Shown here: positions 16,549 through 24,884 of the stretch, piece by piece
How the letters are laid out: the number at the start of each line of letters is the position of its first letter
Numbering within the stretch: the first letter of the stretch is position 1
DNA from: Acidobacteria bacterium UBA2994
Lineage (GTDB): Bacteria; Acidobacteriota; Vicinamibacteria; Vicinamibacterales; UBA8438
Direction of reading: 5' to 3'
Assembly: GCA_002346545.1 (NCBI GenBank)
Contig: DEAA01000053.1
Span: 14,787 to 78,786, forward strand
DNA: 64,000 nt
Made by a program: the position numbers and the translations under genes
Notes under the pieces: model-generated
Database searches by the model: none
Told to the model about the DNA's origin: nothing
Seen by the model: the letters and a program-made list of their open reading frames with translations, nothing else

Positions 16549-17586
16549 ATGAGCCTGAAGTCTCCACGTCTTCTCGTCGCGCTGGTCCTGGTAGCGCTCG
16601 GGGTGGTCGGTCCGATGGTGGCCGCAGAGCGGTCCGCGGCGAACATGGCGGCCGCTGCCAACGCCTTCCTCGACAGCCTGTCTTCAGCCCAGCGGGCGGA
16701 GGCGACCTTCGAGATCCAGTCCGAGGAACGGGAGAAGTTCCACTTCATCCCGACCGAGATGTTCCCGCGTAACGGCGTGACCCTCATCGACATGAACGCC
16801 GGGCAGCGGATGCGGGCCCACGACCTGCTGAGCTCCGGACTCAGCCAGCGTGGCTATCTCACCGCGACGACGGTCATGGAGCTCGAGGGCATCCTGTCCA
16901 CCATCGAGACCAACGGCCGTTTCGACCGGAACCCCGAGTGGTACTTCTTCTCGGTGTTCGGTACGCCCGGCCCGACCGGCGCCTGGGGCTGGCGCGTGCA
17001 GGGGCACCACTTGTCACTCGACTTCACCATCGTTGACGGCCGGTCGGTGGCGGCATCACCCAGCTTCTTCGGCTCGAACCCGGCCCAGGTCAAGGAGGGC
17101 CGGCACGCCGGACTTCGCGCGCTGGCCGGACGTGAAGACACGGCCCGCGCACTGGTGCAGGCGCTCGATGGCTCGCAGCGCTCGACCGCCATCGTGGCCG
17201 AAGAAGCGCCCGACGACATCATCACCGGCGCCGAGCTCGAGATCGACCCGCTGTCGCCGGCAGGGCTGCAGGCCTCGGCCATGACCGACGCACAGCAGGA
17301 GATGCTGATGGACGTCATCGAGTCCTACACCTCGACGATGGCCAACGACATCGCCGCCGAGCGGGTCGCGCAGGTCAAGGAGAACTGGGACAGCATCGGG
17401 TTCGCCTGGGCCGGAGGCATCGAGCGAGGGGACGGGCACTACTACCGGGTGCAGGGGCCGTCGTTCCTCATCGAGTACGACAGCACGCAGGGGGGCGGCA
17501 ACCACGTCCACTCGGTATGGCGTGACTTCGAGAACGACTTCGGGCGCGACCTGCTCCGCGAGCACCTGGCCGCCAACGACCACTAA
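16549..17586 (+). CDS. DUF3500 domain protein, secreted
   Basis: This 345-residue protein has a signal peptide (1-25, ending MVAAE) and a DUF3500 domain. The diagnostic core is WGWRVQGHHLSLDFTI near residue 145, a GxxPAxV segment, and the C-terminal repeat RVQGPSFLIEYD, which resembles the first core. DUF3500 members are widespread secreted proteins of unknown function that often occur in gene sets for polymer or sugar use. The region ends with a bidirectional-type hairpin, so it is probably monocistronic. Confidence 0.85.
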   Translation: MSLKSPRLLVALVLVALGVVGPMVAAERSAANMAAAANAFLDSLSSAQRAEATFEIQSEEREKFHFIPTEMFPRNGVTLIDMNAGQRMRAHDLLSSGLSQRGYLTATTVMELEGILSTIETNGRFDRNPEWYFFSVFGTPGPTGAWGWRVQGHHLSLDFTIVDGRSVAASPSFFGSNPAQVKEGRHAGLRALAGREDTARALVQALDGSQRSTAIVAEEAPDDIITGAELEIDPLSPAGLQASAMTDAQQEMLMDVIESYTSTMANDIAAERVAQVKENWDSIGFAWAGGIERGDGHYYRVQGPSFLIEYDSTQGGGNHVHSVWRDFENDFGRDLLREHLAANDH

Positions 17587-17592
17587 ACGAAA

Positions 17593-17618
17593 AGAGGGCC
17601 GGCTCCCGCCGGCCCTCT
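17593..17618. terminator. GC-rich hairpin between convergent genes
   Basis: AGAGGGCCGGC and GCCGGCCCTCT form an 11-bp stem around a TCCC loop. On the plus strand it follows the DUF3500 stop by a few bases; on the minus strand it is followed by TTTT, which suits termination of the DUF1501 gene that stops at 17650. A two-way terminator is the simplest reading. Confidence 0.8.
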
Positions 17619-17649
17619 CTCACCCTCCGAAACGAGACACCCGCAGGTC

Positions 17650-18903
17650 TCAAAACATCCCGAGCGTCTCGAACTTCCCACCCAGCACCTTCTCAGACTG
17701 CTGGTAACCCAGGAACTCCTCAATCAGGCTCGCATAGACCCGCCGGAAGTCGGTGGTGTGCTGCAGGTTGTCACCAAGCACGAGATCGGTGAGGCTGGGC
17801 GGCGTCCCGTACTGGCCGCCCTGCACCCCGCCGCCGACGGCGAACGACACGTTCGCCGTGCCGTGGTCGGTACCCAGGCTGGTGTTTTCCGGCACGCGAC
17901 GGCCGAACTCGCTGTGGATAAACACCGAGACGTCGTCCTGCTTGCCGATCCGCTTCATCTCCTCGAAGAACCCCCAGACCGCGTCCGAGCAGTACTGTAC
18001 CTGCCGGTCGAACGGGCTCTCCTGGTTGACGTGCGTATCGAACAGGCTGCCGCGGAGCCGCACGTAGTAGAGGCGCGCCGGGAAGTCGTTCTCGATGAGC
18101 GCCACCACCTTGTCGAGGTCGAGCAGTCGCAGGTCTGGGGTGCGGGTACGCGAGTAGTTCTGCCAGGCCTGCCGCACTAGCGCTGACGCTTCACGCGCGC
18201 TCTGGTTCACGTCGAGCAGAAATCGGTGCGTGTCGTTCTTGGCCGCCTGCCCGTTGCCGAGACGCCCCACCTGGGCCTGCTGCGGCTGAAACAGATCGCG
18301 CCGGAAGCCGGTGGGATCCTGGAAGACCACCGGCACGTGGTCGCGGGCCCGAACCGCCAGACTCTGGGTAGACGAGATGTTCACCAGATAGTTCGGCGTC
18401 CCATCGGGGTCGAGAGCATCGGCGGTGCGTCCGTACCAGCCGTAGGGTTCGCCGCTGTTCGGAGCGCCCGTGTGCCAGTAGGAGCTGGACGCGAAGTGCG
18501 AGAACGACGGCTGGTCATACCCGGCGCCATGGATGACGGCCACGTTACCCTCGTCCCAGAGCCGGTGCATGCCGAGCATCGAGCGGTGAAAGCCGAAGTG
18601 CTCGTCCGCCTTGATGACGTTCTGCTCGCGGACGCCCACATTCGGCCGCTGGCGATACAGCGCATCGTCGCCATACGGGACGAAGGTGCTCAGTCCGTCG
18701 TAGCCACCAAACCACTCGAACACCACGAGAATCTTGCCAGGGGTGGCGGCGAGCGCGGTCGAGGCCGCCGTAAACATCGGCGGCAACGGGCTGACGCCGC
18801 TCAGGATCCCCAGCCCGATGCCCTGGGCTCCGATCTTGAGCGCCTGCCGGCGCGAGACGCCGCTTTCGTCAATGAGCCGCTTTCCACGATTCGACAAAGT
18901 CAT
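17650..18903 (-). CDS. DUF1501 domain protein, Tat-exported
   Basis: This 417-residue protein has a Tat signal near its N terminus (SRRQALKIGAQGIGLG) and the DUF1501 alkaline-phosphatase-like fold. Characteristic elements are VVFEWFGGYDGLSTFVPYGDD, HGAGYDQPSFSHF and FGRRVPENTSLGTDHG; the last is the conserved DHG near residue 345. DUF1501 proteins have no proven activity. They are nearly always paired with DUF1800 proteins in gene sets of Planctomycetes, Acidobacteria and Proteobacteria. Here the DUF1800 gene lies 12 bases upstream, so they form one transcription unit. Confidence 0.9.
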   Translation of the reverse strand: MTLSNRGKRLIDESGVSRRQALKIGAQGIGLGILSGVSPLPPMFTAASTALAATPGKILVVFEWFGGYDGLSTFVPYGDDALYRQRPNVGVREQNVIKADEHFGFHRSMLGMHRLWDEGNVAVIHGAGYDQPSFSHFASSSYWHTGAPNSGEPYGWYGRTADALDPDGTPNYLVNISSTQSLAVRARDHVPVVFQDPTGFRRDLFQPQQAQVGRLGNGQAAKNDTHRFLLDVNQSAREASALVRQAWQNYSRTRTPDLRLLDLDKVVALIENDFPARLYYVRLRGSLFDTHVNQESPFDRQVQYCSDAVWGFFEEMKRIGKQDDVSVFIHSEFGRRVPENTSLGTDHGTANVSFAVGGGVQGGQYGTPPSLTDLVLGDNLQHTTDFRRVYASLIEEFLGYQQSEKVLGGKFETLGMF

Positions 18904-18915
18904 GCGGTTGTCCTC

Positions 18916-20760
18916 TCAATCAATCTGGTATTCCGGCGTGCTCATGATCAGATGGGTGACCATCCGGAGCGGGTCTTCCAGATACGTCTCGGCGCGCACC
19001 AAGTCGTCGCTGGCCAGCTCGTCACCAAGGAACTCGATCAAGCCGGAGCGGAATTCGGTCGACACCGGCATCCGGAGGAATCGGCCAAGCAGATGGTCGA
19101 CCGCCTCGGTCGTGGTGGTCGCTCCGGCGTCCAGCACCATCCGGGTCATGTCGATCCGGACCGCGCCACGTGGGGTCGGAATGAGCTTCTGCATGGCGGT
19201 GGCCCAGGCCCGATAGCCAGAGACCCGTGTGTTGAACAGCTCGTCTCGCTCGCGCGCCGCCATGTTGAAGGCAGTCTGCTCAGCGGTTGGATCGAGCGCG
19301 ATGGCGGCGGTGAAGTTCTGCCCGCTCCTGAGGCGCTCGCCGATGATGGCATCGCCGCCACTCGACAGGAAGTTTGGGTCCTGGAACCCGACAACGTCAG
19401 GGAACAGAACGTTGAACGCGACGTTGCCTCGCCGCTGCAGCAGGGCGGGCGTGATCCAGGCCTGCCCCTGCGCCCAGCCGGCCACCGACGGCGGGTTGAG
19501 CAGCTGCTGCCCCAGCCCGGTGGTCGTCCGGTTGAAGTCTGGCACGCCAGGCACGTCGTCGGCGTCCAGCTGGTTCAGCATGGTGATGACATGCTCGACC
19601 GGCCCCTTGATATGCGCGCCGTAAGAGGCCTCGCTATAGAAGTCGCGCGACAGGAAAATCGTGCTCAGTAAGGGCTGAAGCTCGTAGTCGGCGCCTCGGA
19701 AGACCTCTCCGAGCGCGGCGACCAGCGCGTCGCTCGGATCGGCCCGAACGAAGAAACGGTAAAGTTTGGCCGCGATGTACTCAGCGGTGACCGGCTGATC
19801 GAGAATGATGCGCAACACGTCCACGCCGTCGAAGTGTCCAGTCTGCCCGAGAAACTCCTTCTCGCCGTCATCGTGCTGGTCGGCGTTGACCACGAAGTCG
19901 AGGTCAACGTAGTTCCACCCGGTGAACGCGCGGGCCGCCTCACGCACATCCCGCTCAGAATAGTTGCCGACGCCCATAGTGAAGAGCTCCATCACCTCGC
20001 GAGCAAAGTTCTCGTTGGCCGCGCCCTTCACGTTTACGCCGGCATCCAGGTAGTAGAGCATGCCGGGATCCTTCGCGACCGCTTCGACGAGATCGCCGAA
20101 GTTCCCCACAGCGTGCTGCTGGAAGAGTTCAACCTGGCCGAGGAGCTTCCGGTAGTCGCGTACCTTTCCTTCAGCAGTCGCGAAGTGCCCGTGCCAGAAG
20201 AGCGCCAGCTTCTCTTGCAAGGGGCGATTGGTGTCGAGCATCCGCTCCGCCCACCAATAGGCCACCCGACGGCTTTCGAGTTGTGACGCCCGGATCCAGT
20301 AGAAGAACCGGTCCGATACCGGTTGCATGTGGCGGTTGCCACCCTCCGGCTTCACCCGGATGCCCATGCTCTTCCCGGTCTCCTGCGCAAGCTCCGTGGC
20401 CGCGGGACGACTGGGCGGAAAGTCAGCGAGGGACTCATCGAAGAACCCGGAGTGCTCAAACGGCAGCAGGTGGTCATTGGCGACTCCGTCGAAGTCGACC
20501 AGCGATGCCACCGCATCGGCTGGTGTCATATCGACTAGACGCTGAATCTCGTCCGGTGTACCGCCGAAACCGGCTCGTCCAAGTAGATGCTCGGCCCGGT
20601 CGTAACTCCAGTCCGCCTCGGTGATGGGCGTCAGGTCTCCCACCCAGGACGCGGGGCCAGGTTGGTAGTCGTTCTCGTTAGCAACCACCGACGGAATGGT
20701 CAGCACAGGCGCCAGCAGCAGGATCAAGGCAGCGGCGAGCGGATGGCGTCGCTTCGTCAT
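18916..20760 (-). CDS. DUF1800 domain protein, secreted
   Basis: This 614-residue exported protein begins with a signal peptide (1-25) and contains the DUF1800 domain across most of its length: LLGRAGFGGTPDEIQRLV, WYWAERML-type helices (here YWWAERMLDTNRPLQEKLALFWHGHF), NENFAREVMELFTMG and AARAFTGWNY. Function is unknown; it is the constant partner of DUF1501. The ATG at 20758-20760 is preceded by AGGA. It lies 49 bases downstream of a small frameshifted secreted-protein gene. It is about the usual length for the family. Confidence 0.9.
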   Translation of the reverse strand: MTKRRHPLAAALILLLAPVLTIPSVVANENDYQPGPASWVGDLTPITEADWSYDRAEHLLGRAGFGGTPDEIQRLVDMTPADAVASLVDFDGVANDHLLPFEHSGFFDESLADFPPSRPAATELAQETGKSMGIRVKPEGGNRHMQPVSDRFFYWIRASQLESRRVAYWWAERMLDTNRPLQEKLALFWHGHFATAEGKVRDYRKLLGQVELFQQHAVGNFGDLVEAVAKDPGMLYYLDAGVNVKGAANENFAREVMELFTMGVGNYSERDVREAARAFTGWNYVDLDFVVNADQHDDGEKEFLGQTGHFDGVDVLRIILDQPVTAEYIAAKLYRFFVRADPSDALVAALGEVFRGADYELQPLLSTIFLSRDFYSEASYGAHIKGPVEHVITMLNQLDADDVPGVPDFNRTTTGLGQQLLNPPSVAGWAQGQAWITPALLQRRGNVAFNVLFPDVVGFQDPNFLSSGGDAIIGERLRSGQNFTAAIALDPTAEQTAFNMAARERDELFNTRVSGYRAWATAMQKLIPTPRGAVRIDMTRMVLDAGATTTTEAVDHLLGRFLRMPVSTEFRSGLIEFLGDELASDDLVRAETYLEDPLRMVTHLIMSTPEYQID

Positions 20761-20809
20761 CAGTAATCCTCGCAATCCTGACGTTTATACACCGACGCCG
20801 AGCCAACCG

Positions 20810-21050
20810 CTAGGTGTGGAGCTCCACCTCGACGCCGACCCCGGTGAGCTTCGTGTGAGTTGCAGTCACCCCCGCTCATCGCGAAGTCCTTCATAAGAGC
20901 CCATGGCTCGTCGGACAAGAACCCCAACTCGGACAACTCGAACGCTGCGACACTGCCCCCACCGTCGACCGGACCGGCTGTATGGGCGGCGGCGCTGATG
21001 CCTGACACCACGAGGATTCCTGCGGCGACAGCGGTAGCCGATATCGGCAT
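20810..21050 (-). pseudogene. Frameshifted small secreted protein upstream of DUF1800
   Basis: From ATG 21048-21050 the frame encodes a convincing signal peptide (MPISATAVAAGILVVSGISA) and then SVAAFELSELGFLSDEPWAL up to a run of five G on the coding strand (plus-strand C5 at 20869-20873). Past it this frame becomes Arg/Gly-rich and runs to 20760, where TGATG overlaps the DUF1800 start. In the neighbouring frame, reading right after the run, the sequence is VTATHTKLTGVGVEVELHT, then TAG (20810-20812). Removing one G would join the two into a protein of 79 residues. It could be a real frameshift, a sequencing error, or the 96-residue unshifted reading. Confidence 0.45.
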
Positions 21051-21155
21051 CGTGTCCCGCGTGCCAAGGCGCGGCAGCGCAGCAACCCTCGTGCGGCATC
21101 TATGCTAGGGTCGTCCTCTTGCCCCCGCCAGTTCGGCCGACGGGGCTCGTGAGCC

Positions 21156-22076
21156 ATGGACCAGTCGACCCGCGCCCCCGTTTACGTTATTGGGAGCCTC
21201 AACACGGATTTGGTGGTGAAGACCGGCCAGCTACCTGCCCCGGGTCAGACGGTGCTGGGCGGCGACTTTTTCATGAGCCCGGGCGGCAAGGGAGGCAACC
21301 AGGCGGTCGCCGCCGCCAGGCTCGGCGCCAGCGTCTCGATGGTGGCCCGACTCGGCACCGACATCTTCGCCGACGCCGCTATGGCCAGCCTCGAACGCGA
21401 TGGGCTGACATGCACCCACGTCAGCCGCGATCCTGACCGCCCGTCAGGGGTAGCCCTCATCAGCGTCGATGCAGCCGGGGAGAACCAAATCGTGGTGGCG
21501 CCAGGTGCCAACGCCGCGCTTAGCCCCGCCGACGTCGAACATGCCTGCGGCGAGCTACCGGCAGGGGCCCTTGTCCTCCTCCAGCTCGAGATCCCGATGG
21601 AGGCCGTCCAGCGAACGGTGGCTATTGCGGCCGAGCGCCACTGTCGCGTCATCCTCGACCCCGCGCCAGCGCCCGAAGGACCGCTACCAAGGGACCTCCT
21701 GGGTGGCGTCTATCTTCTGACCCCGAACGAAACCGAGGCGCAACGCCTGACCGGTCTGAAGGTAACCGATCAGGACTCTGCCCGGACCGCCGCCGGTGCC
21801 TTGATCGATGCCGGCGCCGCCCACGTGGCGCTCACTCTGGGGCCAGCCGGCGTCTGTCTAGCACACCAGAACCAGACCACCTTCGTTCCGGCTCCACAGG
21901 TGACAGCGGTAGATTCAACTGCCGCCGGCGACTGCTTTAATGGCGCTGTGGCGGCCGGATTGGCCAAAGGCCTCGACCTGATCGCCAGCGTCGAATTCGG
22001 CTGTCTGGCCGCCGCCATGTCGGTCACACGGCTGGGGGCGCAAGACGCCATGCCTTCGGCGGCCGATATCGCTTGA
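21156..22076 (+). CDS. rbsK: Ribokinase (PfkB family)
   Basis: This 306-residue cytoplasmic kinase phosphorylates ribose at C5. The N-terminal signature GGKGGNQAVAAARLGA and C-terminal signature DSTAAGDCFNGAVAAGLA (about residues 249-266, with the catalytic Asp in AGDCF) are those of ribokinase; NADLVVKTGQLPAPGQTV-type N terminus (here SLNTDLVVKTGQLPAPGQTV) also fits. No ribose transporter or rbsD is nearby, so the substrate could be another pentose or a nucleoside-derived sugar. The ATG at 21156 follows a weak binding site (GAGCC). It is divergent from the frameshifted small gene. Confidence 0.85.
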   Translation: MDQSTRAPVYVIGSLNTDLVVKTGQLPAPGQTVLGGDFFMSPGGKGGNQAVAAARLGASVSMVARLGTDIFADAAMASLERDGLTCTHVSRDPDRPSGVALISVDAAGENQIVVAPGANAALSPADVEHACGELPAGALVLLQLEIPMEAVQRTVAIAAERHCRVILDPAPAPEGPLPRDLLGGVYLLTPNETEAQRLTGLKVTDQDSARTAAGALIDAGAAHVALTLGPAGVCLAHQNQTTFVPAPQVTAVDSTAAGDCFNGAVAAGLAKGLDLIASVEFGCLAAAMSVTRLGAQDAMPSAADIA

Positions 22077-22329
22077 GGCAGAGTTGCACGTCGACGGCGA
22101 GCTCATAGAGACCGCCCGCTGACCGACCGAGTACATGACCTGTCGGTTCTACCTATTTTGGCGCTCCGCACTCGACGAGGGGCGCCACAGGGCTGAAGCG
22201 CGGCTACTGAACCTAACGGAGTCGGCGCGCAATAGTGCTCTACGACGCCGAGACGGCGGCGAAATGAGCGGATGCGGCTGATTCTGGTACCATGTTCCAA
22301 GTACGAAGTACGTTCTGAGGGAGGATCGA

Positions 22330-23808
22330 ATGCTAAAGGCGACGTTCCCCTACGCCGTGCTAGCGGTGCTTGCGTGGCCGACACTGGCCACCGGTCAATC
22401 AATTGCCGGCGCAGACCCGCATCCGGAGGTCCACTACTACGACCTGGCCGACTTCGGCATCGCGCCGACCGACGTCACATTCGCCAAGGACATCGGCCCG
22501 ATCCTGCAGCGCAGCTGCCAAAGCTGTCATCGTCCCAACGGCGGCGCGCCGATGTCACTCGTCACCTATCAGGAGGTAAGGCCGTGGGCGCGCTCCATCA
22601 AGCACCGGACCGCCATCCGTGACCGGATGGGCGCAATGCCACCGTTCTATCTGGAGAAGGACATCGGCATCACCCGGTTCAAGGACGACACGTCACTCAG
22701 CGACCTCGAGCTGGCCAAGATCCAGGCCTGGGTCGACAACGGCGCGCCGCTGGGTAACCAAGCGGATATGCCGCCGGCCCTCGAATTCACCGAAGCGGGT
22801 GAGTGGGCACTTGGCGAACCGGATCTGACCCTGAGGGGACCGGAGATCACGCTGCCCGCCATCGGACCCGACCGCTGGGGAGACATCGGACTCGTACCAA
22901 CCGGTTTGACTGAGGATCGATATGTGAAGGCCGTCGAGGTACGGGAGGTCAACAACATCCCACCCGCCTCAGGCTCAGACACGGTCGGCGGACGCTACAT
23001 CTTCCACCACATGACCTACTCGAGTGGAGTGCTGAACGAGGCCGGCACCGAGGTCCTCGACGACACGAGGATCCGCTGGCCCATCCACGAGGTGGGCCGG
23101 AACCCGGACATCTTCGCGGAGAAATTCGGGACGCTGCTGCAGGCCAACTCGGCGCTGCATCTAGGCGCGAGTCATCTCCACTCGAACGGCATCCAGGAAA
23201 CCACTGGACATCTCGAATTCGGATTCCATTTCCATCCGAAAGGCTACGAGCCGGAGTATGGCGGTCGAGCACCAGTGCGGTTGGGGAACGGTAACGACAT
23301 CGACGTGATGCCCGGTCGGGCCGACCAGGAGTTCCACTCGTTCGAGGTACTCGAGCAGCACACGAAGATCATCGCCTTCGAACCGCACCTGCACGCCCCC
23401 GGGACCCGCATGTGTATGGAGGCGATCTGGGGCGGCAACCACTTCACCTTGAACTGTGTCGGCTACGACCACAACTGGGTGAAGCAGTACGTCTACGAGG
23501 ACGACGCGGCACCGCTGCTGCCTAAGGGAACTATCCTGCACATCGTCGGCTTCCTCGACACCACCGCCGGCAACGAGAACCTTGCCGACAACCGTAACTG
23601 GGCAGGCGGGGGCCGTCGATCGGTTGCCAACATGTTCATCGACCTCGGCTACGCCGTGGAGCTGACCGAGAAGCAGTTCCAGGACGAGATGACCGAACGT
23701 CGAGCCGCCATGGAAAGCCGGAACGAATACGATGTGGGCTGCCCGCTCTGCTGGGCGCCGATTCCGACCGAGGAGACCGCCACCACGGACGGTGGGGACA
23801 GCCAGTGA
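22330..23808 (+). CDS. Heme c plus copper-monooxygenase-like protein, copy 1
   Basis: This 492-residue exported protein has a signal peptide (1-25), a c-type heme site CQSCH (63-67) in a cytochrome-like domain (FAKDIGPILQRSCQSCH, then PMSLVTYQEVRPWARSI), and a C-terminal region resembling the copper type II ascorbate-dependent monooxygenase fold. Candidate metal ligands are H226-H227, H300/H302 in FHFHP, and H353/H355 in EPHLHAPGT, plus the YDHNW motif. This could be a periplasmic oxidoreductase that hydroxylates or oxidises an organic substrate with electrons from the heme, but that is inference. It overlaps the next gene by GTGA (23805-23808). The protein at 41184-42572 is a clear paralogue. 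The ATG follows GGGAGGA. Confidence 0.75.
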   Translation: MLKATFPYAVLAVLAWPTLATGQSIAGADPHPEVHYYDLADFGIAPTDVTFAKDIGPILQRSCQSCHRPNGGAPMSLVTYQEVRPWARSIKHRTAIRDRMGAMPPFYLEKDIGITRFKDDTSLSDLELAKIQAWVDNGAPLGNQADMPPALEFTEAGEWALGEPDLTLRGPEITLPAIGPDRWGDIGLVPTGLTEDRYVKAVEVREVNNIPPASGSDTVGGRYIFHHMTYSSGVLNEAGTEVLDDTRIRWPIHEVGRNPDIFAEKFGTLLQANSALHLGASHLHSNGIQETTGHLEFGFHFHPKGYEPEYGGRAPVRLGNGNDIDVMPGRADQEFHSFEVLEQHTKIIAFEPHLHAPGTRMCMEAIWGGNHFTLNCVGYDHNWVKQYVYEDDAAPLLPKGTILHIVGFLDTTAGNENLADNRNWAGGGRRSVANMFIDLGYAVELTEKQFQDEMTERRAAMESRNEYDVGCPLCWAPIPTEETATTDGGDSQ

Positions 23809-24806
23809 CAGCCGGTCTGCGTCTGCGGCTCGGCCCTCTCGCCGCTCGGCTGACATCGGCCGCGCTAGCGCTGACGGCCGTACTCGCGTGCCCGGCCGCA
23901 CTCGAGGCGCAGACCCGCTTCATGTTCCTGCGGGGCCAGAGCGTCCACCCGGCGTTCGAAGGATGGTGGCCCAACGAGGACGGCACCTACACGCTCTGGT
24001 TCGGCTACATGAACTCCAACTGGGAGGAACAGTTCGACATCCCGGTGGGGCCTGACAATTACTTCGCCTTGACCGAGGCTGGCGCGATGGACGACATCGA
24101 AGTCGACCGCATCGTCGCGTCAGACATCGATCGAGGCCAGCCCACCCATTTCTACCCGCGGCGCAACCCTTTCCTGTTCACGGTGGAAGTACCGGCAAAC
24201 TTCGATGAAAAGGAACTAGTGTGGACGCTGACCTCGCACGGCACCCGAAACCGGGTCTACGCGTCGCTTCGACCCGACTACCGGATGGACACCCAGGTGA
24301 TGTCGACCGAAGTCGGCGGTGCCTTCGGCAGTCTCGATGACCGGCTACGCGACAACCAGGCCCCGAATCTGAGTGTGGAGGGCACACTCCGTCGCACGGT
24401 AAGCGTCGGCGATCCGCTCACGCTCCGAGCCCACGCAGTAGATCCAGACAACTACCCTCCACGGGCTAACCGTGAGCCGCCCAAGACACTCGACGACCTC
24501 TACAGCACACGGGGCGTCGGGTCGGTCGTAGTCTCCGGCGCACCAGGTCTACGGATGATGTGGACCGTGTATCGCGGGCCAGCACACCACGTCCGATTCA
24601 GCCCGGAACAGATGAAGGCCTGGATGGATACGCGGGTCTGGGGAAACTCCCCATGGTCACCGCCCTACATCCTGCCGGAAGTCCCCGGAGACAACACCTG
24701 GGTGGCGGACGTCACCTTCGCCGAGCCTGGCGAGTATGTCCTTCGCGCGGTGGCCAGCGACGGCTCGAACTTCAGCTACGAGAACCTTACGGTGGTCGTG
24801 GAGTAG
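23805..24806 (+). CDS. Partner protein of the heme/copper protein, copy 1
   Basis: This 333-residue exported protein starts at GTG 23805, overlapping the upstream stop. After a signal peptide (about 1-32, ending LEAQT) it is a beta-rich protein without cysteines in the mature part and no recognised domain. Motifs shared with the protein at 42605-43492 are AFEGWWPNEDGTYTLWFGYMN, the NxEE..P.GP.N stretch, LVWTL and the C-terminal VTFAEPGEYVLR, which looks like the last strands of an immunoglobulin-like domain. The two family members always sit beside the heme/copper protein in this window. A structural or scaffolding subunit is the most natural guess. Confidence 0.7.
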   Translation: MTAGLRLRLGPLAARLTSAALALTAVLACPAALEAQTRFMFLRGQSVHPAFEGWWPNEDGTYTLWFGYMNSNWEEQFDIPVGPDNYFALTEAGAMDDIEVDRIVASDIDRGQPTHFYPRRNPFLFTVEVPANFDEKELVWTLTSHGTRNRVYASLRPDYRMDTQVMSTEVGGAFGSLDDRLRDNQAPNLSVEGTLRRTVSVGDPLTLRAHAVDPDNYPPRANREPPKTLDDLYSTRGVGSVVVSGAPGLRMMWTVYRGPAHHVRFSPEQMKAWMDTRVWGNSPWSPPYILPEVPGDNTWVADVTFAEPGEYVLRAVASDGSNFSYENLTVVVE

Positions 24807-24884
24807 GCGCTAGTCACCTGCATCCGTCGAGCCTGTCTTCGCGCCTTCGAGGAACGCGATAATCTCTGGCCTTTCTGAAACGGT

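Noticed and set aside
18226..19671. Open frame of 481 codons on the plus strand
   Set aside because: It runs antisense to the DUF1501 and DUF1800 genes and has the Arg/His/Val-rich composition of a shadow frame.
22077..22329. Gap of 253 bases before the heme/copper gene
   Set aside because: I looked for a small gene, tRNA or palindrome and saw only the ribosome-binding site GGGAGGA before 22330.
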